DNA of 26,921 nucleotides from Clostridia bacterium (GTDB taxonomy: Bacteria > Bacillota_A > Clostridia > Oscillospirales > CAG-272): positions 1 to 26,921 of the forward strand of contig JAFTUD010000023.1 of assembly GCA_017466455.1 (NCBI GenBank). Reading direction: 5' to 3'. Shown here piece after piece: positions 9,133 to 15,692 of this stretch. Below the pieces are notes generated by a model. It saw only the letters and a program-made list of their open reading frames with translations, was not told the origin of the DNA and did no database searches. The translations under genes were made by a program, and so were the position numbers. Positions within the stretch are counted from its first letter, which is position 1. Every line of letters begins with the position of its first letter.

Positions 9133-12100
9133 AATTTGCAGGTGCTTCAGGAGTCAAATATGTTTCAATGTAATAATCATGTAGCCATTCGCACCTTGTT
9201 TGCCACCATGTGCGTAGGTAAATTACCGCATCGGAGTGTGTATTATCCTCGCAGAATACCATGCTGTTCGGGTGAGTAGCCGAGCCAAACGGACCGTCAG
9301 TGTAGTTCCTTGCAAGAGCCTCACCGGTCTTTTCACCGAACGCAAGCTCATCAATCAGGCATTTTACGCTTCTGCCCGTGTTAGGATCAATAAGGTTAGT
9401 GTCGTACATGCTCTTAAAGAGGTCATCGTTATCTCTTATATATTCAGCAACCAATACCATAAATTCATTTGAATATTCAACCATGTAGCTGAACCACCAA
9501 CGCCTTTGACCGTTGGCTAAGCTTGGATTAGATGTTCCGTAACTTCTATCGTTTGCCCAGAATGCGTCAACCCAAGGACCGATAGCCGAGCCAAATTCAC
9601 CAAGTGCGTTAAGCTCCGCACGGGTTACAATATCACCATAAATAATTTCTTGGTTCCAGTAGTGATAAGCGGAACGCTCGTCAAATCCGTTGCCGTTCGA
9701 GTCTCTTCTAATGTTACCTTGTGAAATGTCAAGGTCCCAAGCAGGTCCACCATGAATCTTTCCGTCTTCAATGTAGAAGCGCGTTGAGTCCCAAATCATA
9801 TCCATATCCTTGACATATTCATGGAATAGGAAGTATGCAAGCATAGAATCTATATCCATAAATTTCGCCATTTCATCAATGTCACCACTAAGAATAGCGA
9901 AGTCAAGCTGATACATAATTCTCATCATTTGAGATCTTGTATAAGCGGTATATTCTTCGGGTTCTTCAAGACGCATAAGGTAAAGACCGAAAATAGGTGA
10001 TGGGAATGCTGCGTCGTTTGAACCGTTAGATTTTGAAAGGTGGATAATTACATCTCTTTCTTCATCAATATCAACACTGTCAGGGCTAATGTCAATAGTA
10101 GAGGTGAGCATATAACAGCCCTTGAATACACCGTCAACATGAACATCTACAAATCTGTATTTGCATGTATATTCAAGACCGAGTTTTTGAGCAAATTCAA
10201 ATGCAACCGCGTTTCTGAGCAGAGAGGTGTCAAGCGCATTCGCAAGCAAGCGGTATTTCTTACCGGGAGCAGTCTTTTCATCAGGCTTGTCGCCAAACAT
10301 TCCAAAGAGGTCAACATCTCTTGAAAACTTGATGTTGAAAGGTTGCTTTGCACTGATACCTGCTGTTGAGTTACCTCTTATCTTCATTTGACCTTCTGAG
10401 TCGGTAAGTGTTTGAAGGTTTCCGTCATTGTCACGATAAGCAACAATGATGTTTGCGGGGGAGTATTCAGCGGTCAATTTACCTGCCATTTCAACATAAA
10501 CGACAGGAACATCGTGTACCTTATACTGAAGGGTAGGAAGCGCTTGTCTTATATCCTCGATAAGCTTATCAACCTGCTCCTGAGTAAGCGCCTTTTCAGC
10601 GTTATCAACGATAGGCTTAAGTAGCGCCGCACTCTCAGCTGTGCAGTAGTGAGCATAATTTTTTGGAATTGTTTTGACAATCTCTTGAAGCACAGCACGG
10701 TTTACCTCTCTATGCTCAAGTGTGCCGCAAACCTTACAATAGCTGTATTCATACTCAAGCTCGTTATCACTAAGCATCCACCAGGATTGAGTATGAGGTA
10801 GAGAAGGAATTTCCTCCTCGCTTATATAATCGCAAACAGAGCAGTCGCGGGACAGCCTTCCCGCCTTGGAGCAGCTTGCCTGCTCAAGAACCGTATCAAT
10901 GAAGATATGACCTCTTGATTCAGTATGCTCCTCATCAATCAAAGCACCGCAGTCAGCGCAGAATGAAATGTAAAGACCGCCGAAATCACAGTCCTCACGA
11001 TAAACCGTTACAGTAGTAATATGAATATGGCTTGCACAGATATTTTCGTTCTTTTCAATCGTTTCTCCAAGCTCAGCAACATGTTGCTTAAGTAGGAGAA
11101 GGTCAAGCGCGTCAATCTTACCGTCGCCGTTTATATCGCAAGCGAATTTGTTAGCAGTAGAGGCGCTTCCGCTGATTATTCTTCCAAGAAGCCTTATATC
11201 CTTGGCATCGATTACGCCATCGTCATTTATATCACCGCCCGTGTAAGCAGAGGTAGAGAAGGCGTCAGACTTAACAAAGCCACAAGCTGTGCATTTTGAA
11301 TATGAATAGGAATATTTGTCCTCTGTAACCTCTTGAACAGTAGTCAATGTGTGACCGGGAGCCGCAGCCGAGATAACCTCATTGTCAAGACCGCAGTTTA
11401 TACATCTGATGGTAATTGACTCGTTTGTAGTGCAGGAAAGCTTTGAAACTCTGATGATTTGTCCTACATGTCCAAGCGGAGCAACCTCAACCTTAGTTCT
11501 GCAGAAGCAGCAAATGTTTTCACCGGGCTCATCACAGGTAGCAGGTGTATCAAGATATCCAAACTTGTGTCCGCCATAATGGTCATCACACAATCTTCCC
11601 TCAATGTAGTAGTTGAATTTTTCTCCGCCGGGGAATCCGCCTGAGTTAGTAAGCGTTGTGTCCTTATCACAAGCGGTAAATACATATTTGAGTGCGCTTA
11701 AATCGCCCTTAACAAAGTCACTTCTGAAAGATGTAACACCTTTTCCGAAAACAATCCATTCAAGCTTTTGACAGTCGTGGAATGCTGCACTACCAACAGA
11801 TGTTACATTGTCAGGAACATACATTGTTATAATTCCGGTATTTCTAAACGCATTGTTACCAATGGACTTCAAACCTGAGCCCAACTTGATGCTTGTAAGA
11901 ATTGTCGCACCATAAAACGCATCACCGCTTACAGTTTCAACAGAATCGGGAATAACATAAGATTTGGCAAGCTTTCCAAGAGGGAATTTGTAAAGGGTTT
12001 TCATGTCCTTGCTAAACAAAACACCATCGACAGAACAATACTTTGTATGTTCTTCGGAAATTATAAATGCTTTAAGTGCTTTGCAGTTTGAAAATACGCC

Positions 12101-12865
12101 TGTATCAAAATTACATGCTCCACCGATTTTAACACTTTCAATAAAGTAGCAGTTTTGGAATGCGCCACCGCCAATAGAGGTAGCCTTTGAAAGGTCGATG
12201 CTACCGGAAAGACAATAGCAGTTTTGGAACGCAGAGCCACCGATAGTCAAGGTTTCGGGGGAAATTTCAATGTAGAGAAGCGCTTCACAGCTTCTGAAGC
12301 AGTTAGCACCGTAATTTTTGATAACTCCCTCGGTTTCAAATTTAACAAGCGCCTTGCAGTTGTCAAAGCAACCTACAGGGATAGAATCCATAGTCTTGGA
12401 GTAATTAACAGTATCAAGGCCTACACAACCTCTAAATGCATATTCTCCAATCTTTGTAACACTTTCAGGAATGTCGAGCTCGCCGTAAATAGCGGAGTAT
12501 TCAAAAGCATAGTTTCCAATCTCAACGACAGTATTCGGAATAGTAACATGACCGAAATACTTCTTTGCAAGATAGGTATCGCCCGACTTGTAGTCAGAAC
12601 CGCACTTGAACGCACTTGCGCCAATTTTGGTAACTGTGTATTCCGTTTCGCCAACAAAAACCTTGGCGGGAATATTAAGCTCCGAAGTGCGCTCCTCTCC
12701 TGTTTTAAGATTTGCACCTGTAATTGTGGCGGTATGGTCCGTGTCATTCTTGGTAAATGTCCATGTCCTTCCTCCCTCATCGGTCCATGCTTCGGCACTG
12801 ATGCTGATACATAGCGCCAGCGCGAAAATGAGAGTAAATATCAAAATGTGTAGAAATTTTCTCAT
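9131..12865 (-). CDS. Secreted LRR / dockerin / CotH-domain protein
   Basis: This is a 1244-residue exported protein; its exact role is unknown. In order: a signal peptide (about 1-24, ending ISAEA); BspA-like LRR_5 leucine-rich repeats (about 55-400); paired-cysteine CxxC modules (about 425-535); a type I dockerin with two calcium loops (D545-D553 as DINDDGVID, D577-D585 as DINGDGKID, to about 600); more CxxC modules (about 620-720); a helical linker; and a CotH domain (about 785-1244) with RGNST at 830-834 and WDLDISQGN from W1043. CotH proteins have an atypical kinase fold, and those in gut Clostridia are often dockerin-borne. Known of the families: dockerins bind cohesins on scaffoldins, so this may be cellulosome-like surface cargo. 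The start has AAAGGAG at 12872-12878. It is a single-gene unit with a strong promoter at 12901-12929. Confidence 0.85.
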   Translation of the reverse strand: MRKFLHILIFTLIFALALCISISAEAWTDEGGRTWTFTKNDTDHTATITGANLKTGEERTSELNIPAKVFVGETEYTVTKIGASAFKCGSDYKSGDTYLAKKYFGHVTIPNTVVEIGNYAFEYSAIYGELDIPESVTKIGEYAFRGCVGLDTVNYSKTMDSIPVGCFDNCKALVKFETEGVIKNYGANCFRSCEALLYIEISPETLTIGGSAFQNCYCLSGSIDLSKATSIGGGAFQNCYFIESVKIGGACNFDTGVFSNCKALKAFIISEEHTKYCSVDGVLFSKDMKTLYKFPLGKLAKSYVIPDSVETVSGDAFYGATILTSIKLGSGLKSIGNNAFRNTGIITMYVPDNVTSVGSAAFHDCQKLEWIVFGKGVTSFRSDFVKGDLSALKYVFTACDKDTTLTNSGGFPGGEKFNYYIEGRLCDDHYGGHKFGYLDTPATCDEPGENICCFCRTKVEVAPLGHVGQIIRVSKLSCTTNESITIRCINCGLDNEVISAAAPGHTLTTVQEVTEDKYSYSYSKCTACGFVKSDAFSTSAYTGGDINDDGVIDAKDIRLLGRIISGSASTANKFACDINGDGKIDALDLLLLKQHVAELGETIEKNENICASHIHITTVTVYREDCDFGGLYISFCADCGALIDEEHTESRGHIFIDTVLEQASCSKAGRLSRDCSVCDYISEEEIPSLPHTQSWWMLSDNELEYEYSYCKVCGTLEHREVNRAVLQEIVKTIPKNYAHYCTAESAALLKPIVDNAEKALTQEQVDKLIEDIRQALPTLQYKVHDVPVVYVEMAGKLTAEYSPANIIVAYRDNDGNLQTLTDSEGQMKIRGNSTAGISAKQPFNIKFSRDVDLFGMFGDKPDEKTAPGKKYRLLANALDTSLLRNAVAFEFAQKLGLEYTCKYRFVDVHVDGVFKGCYMLTSTIDISPDSVDIDEERDVIIHLSKSNGSNDAAFPSPIFGLYLMRLEEPEEYTAYTRSQMMRIMYQLDFAILSGDIDEMAKFMDIDSMLAYFLFHEYVKDMDMIWDSTRFYIEDGKIHGGPAWDLDISQGNIRRDSNGNGFDERSAYHYWNQEIIYGDIVTRAELNALGEFGSAIGPWVDAFWANDRSYGTSNPSLANGQRRWWFSYMVEYSNEFMVLVAEYIRDNDDLFKSMYDTNLIDPNTGRSVKCLIDELAFGEKTGEALARNYTDGPFGSATHPNSMVFCEDNTHSDAVIYLRTWWQTRCEWLHDYYIETYLTPEAPAN

Positions 12866-12900
12866 AAAATGCTCCTTTATTGGTTATTTTGCACATATAT

Positions 12901-12929
12901 ATTGTATCACATAATTTTTTTCTTGTCAA
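12901..12929 (-). promoter_or_regulatory. Promoter of the LRR/dockerin/CotH gene
   Basis: On the minus strand, TTGACA (12924-12929), a 17-nt spacer and TACAAT (12901-12906) are near consensus. Transcription would start about 30 nt before the ATG. Confidence 0.85.
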
Positions 12930-12944
12930 TAGAATATAAGTATA

Positions 12945-12979
12945 TTAAAATAAATTGCGAATATTTTAAATAAATTGCG
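12945..12979. repeat. Direct repeat between divergent promoters
   Basis: The 12-mer AAATAAATTGCG occurs at 12948-12959 and again at 12968-12979, exactly 20 bp apart (two helical turns); counting the flanks, 14 of 15 bases match. It lies just upstream of both the CotH-gene -35 and the asnA -35, as a pair of binding sites for a dimeric or cooperative regulator would. Confidence 0.6.
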
Positions 12980-12987
12980 TGCGATAC

Positions 12988-13016
12988 TTGAAAAATCCGT
13001 TTTCGTGTGGTATACT
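12988..13016 (+). promoter_or_regulatory. asnA promoter
   Basis: TTGAAA (12988-12993), a 17-nt spacer and TATACT (13011-13016). The leader is about 35 nt, too short for a T-box or other riboswitch. Confidence 0.8.
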
Positions 13017-13057
13017 TTAGGGGATTTGATTGCTTATGATAAGGAAAGGAGATAAAA

Positions 13058-14059
13058 ATGGCATCTTTTATTCCAAAGGATTATAAATCCTTACTCGGTG
13101 TTAAGGATACCGAGATCGCAATAAAAAAGGTTAAGGACTATTTTGAAAGGTCACTTGCCGAGGTACTGAACCTGACAAGAGTTTCTGCCCCCTTGTTCGT
13201 TGACTCCAAAAGCGGACTTAACGATGATCTGAACGGAGTAGAGCGCCCCGTTAGCTTTGACATTTTTTCGGGTGCAAGGCTTGAAATCGTTCATTCCCTT
13301 GCAAAGTGGAAGAGAATGGCGCTAAGAGATTACGGCTTTAGCGTTGGCGAGGGACTCTATACGGATATGATTGCTATCCGTCGCGATGAGGACACGGATA
13401 ATATTCACTCAATGTATGTTGACCAATGGGACTGGGAAAAAATTATTTCTAAGGAACAACGCACCGAAAAAACGCTTAAAGAGGTTGTAAGGGCAATCTA
13501 TTCCGCCCTTAAACGCACAGAGGACTATATTTCGGGTGAGTATGAGGCTATTGACAAAATGCTTCCCGATGAAATTACATTTGTCACCTCACAGGAGCTT
13601 GAGGATAAATATCCCACACTTAGCGCCAAGGAAAGAGAAAAGGCGATTGCTAAGGAATGTGGCGCAGTATTCATAATGCAAATCGGTGGCGCGCTTAACT
13701 CAGGTAAGCCCCACGACGGTAGAGCCCCCGATTACGATGACTGGACTCTTAACGGAGATATCATAGTGTACTATCCCGTGCTTGATATTCCGCTTGAGCT
13801 ATCCTCAATGGGAATCAGAGTAGATGAGGACGCGCTCATGCGTCAGCTCAAGATCAAGGGATGCGAGGAAAGAAAGGAGCTGTCCTTCCACAAGGCACTT
13901 TTAAACAAGGAGCTGCCTTATACAATCGGCGGTGGAATAGGTCAGTCAAGAATGTGCATGTACTTCCTGCGCAAGGCGCATATCGGTGAGGTTCATTCCT
14001 CATACTGGGATGAAAAAACTGTTGCCCTGTGTAAGAAAAACGGGGTAGAGCTACTTTAA
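13058..14059 (+). CDS. asnA: Aspartate--ammonia ligase (ammonia-dependent asparagine synthetase)
   Basis: AsnA makes asparagine from aspartate, ammonia and ATP through an aspartyl-AMP intermediate, using a class II aminoacyl-tRNA synthetase-like fold in the cytoplasm. The 333 residues match the usual AsnA length of about 330. Recognised blocks are the N-terminal [17 protein letters not shown] (about 52-68), [11 protein letters not shown], and the C-terminal [22 protein letters not shown] with its motif-3-like arginine. An AAGGAG site stands just before the ATG. eamA begins 1 nt after the stop, so the two form an operon. With gdhA 9 kb away, this genome has two ammonia-assimilating enzymes in the window. 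Confidence 0.97.
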   Translation: MASFIPKDYKSLLGVKDTEIAIKKVKDYFERSLAEVLNLTRVSAPLFVDSKSGLNDDLNGVERPVSFDIFSGARLEIVHSLAKWKRMALRDYGFSVGEGLYTDMIAIRRDEDTDNIHSMYVDQWDWEKIISKEQRTEKTLKEVVRAIYSALKRTEDYISGEYEAIDKMLPDEITFVTSQELEDKYPTLSAKEREKAIAKECGAVFIMQIGGALNSGKPHDGRAPDYDDWTLNGDIIVYYPVLDIPLELSSMGIRVDEDALMRQLKIKGCEERKELSFHKALLNKELPYTIGGGIGQSRMCMYFLRKAHIGEVHSSYWDEKTVALCKKNGVELL

Positions 14060-14060
14060 A

Positions 14061-14948
14061 ATGTGGATTTTTCTCATTCTCTTATACGGTATATTTAAAG
14101 GGTTTAGAGAAGCACTTAAAAAGAAAGCAATGGAAACAAGGAGCGTAGCGGAGGTACTTTTCTTCTATACGCTCTTTGCTTTTGCTTTGGTTATTCCATT
14201 TTCAAGCGGAATATTCTCGCTCTCATGGCGCGCCCATATAATAATCTTTTTTAAGTCCTTCGCAATATTTATAGCATGGATATGCGCCCTTAACTCAATA
14301 AAAAAGCTCCCACTCAGCGTGTACTGTATCGCCGATATGGGAAGAATGGTCTTTTCAATCATCTTAGGCATCATCGTTTTGAATGAGGCTCTGTTTTGGA
14401 CTGACCTCGTTGGAATTGCCCTCGTGCTAACGGGTATATTGCTCGTAAATGTTCACCTGAAAAAGAAAGCCCCCGCGGATAATACCCTAAGCGGTAAAAT
14501 CCTCTTGCTCGTTCTTGGCTCGTGTATCCTGAACGCCGTGTCGGGAATTATTGATAAGTGGCTTTTATCGACACATAACGCGCCGAAATTCTTCTTGGGC
14601 GATGAAATTGTCACATCATCTCAAATGCAATTTTGGTATATGCTTTATCTTGTCACCCTCTACGGAATTTATCTCATTGCCAAACGCCAAAGGGTCAATT
14701 TCAAAGCAAATGTAAAATCCCCCGTAATTTGGACACTTAGCCTCTTGTTTATAATAGCGGACAGGGCGCTGTTTATCGCAAATGAGGACCCGAATAGCAC
14801 CATTCTCGGTATGACCCTTCTGAAGCAGACATCTGTCATCGTCACAATCATCCTTGGGCGAGTCCTCTATAAGGAGAAGAACATCGTCTACCGTATACTG
14901 TGCGCAATTCTCATAATCTGCGGAATTGTCGTTGCAACAGTAAATTAG
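14061..14948 (+). CDS. EamA-family (drug/metabolite transporter superfamily) permease
   Basis: The 295-residue protein is highly hydrophobic with about ten predicted membrane segments in two halves, each resembling an EamA domain; the first half ends near residue 130 and the second begins near 145 after the lysine-rich KKKAPADN linker. Substrates of this superfamily range from amino acids to nucleotides and drugs, and the sequence alone does not tell which. It starts one base after the asnA stop and has no strong ribosome binding site of its own, so translation is probably coupled to asnA. That linkage could mean transport of an amino acid or related metabolite, which is inference. The stop is followed 33 nt later by a hairpin. 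Confidence 0.85.
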   Translation: MWIFLILLYGIFKGFREALKKKAMETRSVAEVLFFYTLFAFALVIPFSSGIFSLSWRAHIIIFFKSFAIFIAWICALNSIKKLPLSVYCIADMGRMVFSIILGIIVLNEALFWTDLVGIALVLTGILLVNVHLKKKAPADNTLSGKILLLVLGSCILNAVSGIIDKWLLSTHNAPKFFLGDEIVTSSQMQFWYMLYLVTLYGIYLIAKRQRVNFKANVKSPVIWTLSLLFIIADRALFIANEDPNSTILGMTLLKQTSVIVTIILGRVLYKEKNIVYRILCAILIICGIVVATVN

Positions 14949-14980
14949 CATAACCTCACAGTAAATTAAAGACAAATCAA

Positions 14981-15005
14981 AAAGGCAACGCTATGCGTTG
15001 CCTTT
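14981..15005. terminator. Terminator hairpin after asnA-eamA
   Basis: An 11-bp perfect stem (14981-14991 with 14995-15005) closes on a 3-nt loop. The plus side ends in only three T, so it is a weak plus terminator; the minus side has five T. It also overlaps the last codon of the degenerate minus-strand frame at 15004-15279. Confidence 0.65.
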
Positions 15006-15279
15006 ACTGCTTCGTCACGAGATAAATAAAGCCTTCATTTGCGATATCCCCCGTGGCAATATACACACTGCTATATATGCTAAAGCGTGATAATTACGAG
15101 TGAAGCGAATAACAAGGCTCTAACCTCGAAAATGCTGCTTGATTTTCATAGCTACTGTGTAGCCTGTTCGCAAGAGCAGTCAGATTACATCGCTTTTTGG
15201 TGCGGTAAGTGATGACAAATCCGAACCAAATTTTTAATTTAAGAGTTGTGATGTTAAACCAACGGTTGACGAAAAAATC
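15004..15279 (-). pseudogene. Degenerate minus-strand reading frame, possible gene or element relic
   Basis: One minus-strand frame is open for 61 codons (15279-15097), meets a single TAA (15094-15096), and stays open for 29 more codons to a TAA at 15004-15006. It includes TALANRLHSSYENQAAFSR and GDIANEGFIYLVTKQ. There is no ATG and no ribosome binding site. The wording looks protein-like and resembles short hypothetical ORFs I have seen in intergenic DNA of gut Clostridia, but I cannot verify this. It could be a decayed gene, a dispersed repeat that is spuriously open, or chance. Confidence 0.3.
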
Positions 15280-15289
15280 TTATATCCAC

Positions 15290-15318
15290 TTGACAATTAG
15301 TTGAAAATATGCTACACT
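15290..15318 (+). promoter_or_regulatory. Promoter of the attenuated ABC-ATPase cassette
   Basis: TTGACA (15290-15295), a 17-nt spacer and TACACT (15313-15318). The start would be near 15325, leaving a leader of over 300 nt before the ATPase gene. Confidence 0.8.
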
Positions 15319-15363
15319 GTTAATATAATCAAATTTCAAATTGAGCCAAAGGAGGCGATTATT

Positions 15364-15417
15364 ATGATGAACACTTATATTTATCGGATGTCATATGTAT
15401 CGCCTGCAGTATGTTGA
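15364..15417 (+). CDS. Leader peptide of the attenuator
   Basis: A 17-codon ORF, MMNTYIYRMSYVSPAVC, with an excellent AAAGGAGG site (15348-15355) 8 nt before the ATG. A second ATG follows at once (15367). It precedes a terminator, and codons 7-10 carry the antiterminator arm, as expected of regulatory peptides whose translation state controls a downstream gene (the principle known from erm, tet(M)-type and ABC-F resistance leaders). There is no run of one amino acid, which argues against amino-acid-starvation attenuation and for stalling by a ribosome-binding drug or by the nascent peptide. Confidence 0.75.
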   Translation: MMNTYIYRMSYVSPAVC

Positions 15418-15443
15418 ACGCAAGGCTTATATAGTATTTGATG

Positions 15444-15469
15444 CACATCCGATCTCGGGTGTGTTTTTT
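15444..15469 (+). terminator. Attenuator terminator 1
   Basis: An 8-bp stem (15444-15451 with 15456-15463, one G-U pair, loop ATCT) followed by six T. It lies 26 nt after the leader peptide stop. Confidence 0.85.
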
Positions 15470-15511
15470 GTTTGCCTGAAACATCTTTCTTTGGCGAACA
15501 TATAGCTTTAT

Positions 15512-15540
15512 GCACCCGTAGGGGGTGCTTTTTGTTTTTC
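15512..15540 (+). terminator. Attenuator terminator 2
   Basis: A 6-bp GC-rich stem (15512-15517 with 15523-15528, 5-nt loop) followed by two runs of five T. It gives a second block to read-through before the ATPase gene. Confidence 0.85.
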
Positions 15541-15602
15541 GTGGAAAGCCCTCAAATATGAGTCAAACGGAAAATCCAGCAAAACCGAAAGGAGAATTTT
15601 TT

Positions 15603-15692
15603 ATGATGACCGCAATTATAACACTTTTGAAAAATGAAAGAAGGGATGCCCATGAAGAGATTAAAAGACAAAATATTATCTATGGAGCCTAA
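15603..15692 (+). CDS. Second short upstream ORF, overlapping the ATPase start
   Basis: A 29-codon ORF (MMTAIITLLKNERRDAHEEI...) with a strong AAAGGAG site (15588-15594) 8 nt before an ATGATG start. This layout copies the first leader ORF almost exactly. It overlaps the beginning of the ATPase gene in another frame and ends inside it at 15690-15692. It may couple translation or act as a second regulatory peptide; no protein function is claimed. Its ribosome binding site is better than that of the ATPase gene itself. Confidence 0.5.
   Translation: MMTAIITLLKNERRDAHEEIKRQNIIYGA

Larger units (their letters stand above)
15348..15540 (+). promoter_or_regulatory. Leader-peptide attenuator with two linked terminators
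   Basis: The leader holds four mutually exclusive helices. (A) 15353-15359 pairs with 15399-15405 (7 bp), closing the leader ORF ribosome binding site. (B) 15383-15391, inside leader codons 7-10, pairs perfectly over 9 bp with 15445-15453, the 5' arm of terminator 1. (C) Terminator 1 is 15444-15451 with 15456-15463. (D) The 3' arm of terminator 1 (15456-15463) can pair with 15511-15518, the 5' arm of terminator 2 (six Watson-Crick and two G-U pairs). Thus forming B frees an arm that, through D, also disarms terminator 2. A ribosome stalled on the first codons would block A and permit B. The pairings are read from the sequence; the switching is inference. Confidence 0.7.

Noticed and set aside
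12224..12814. 196-codon plus-strand frame
   Set aside because: Antisense to the LRR repeats of the CotH gene; its apparent regularity mirrors the repeats.
13017..13057. T-box or riboswitch before asnA
   Set aside because: The leader is only about 35 nt, too short for either.
14616..14975. 119-codon minus-strand frame over the eamA end
   Set aside because: Shadow of the transporter gene, without a promoter or ribosome binding site.
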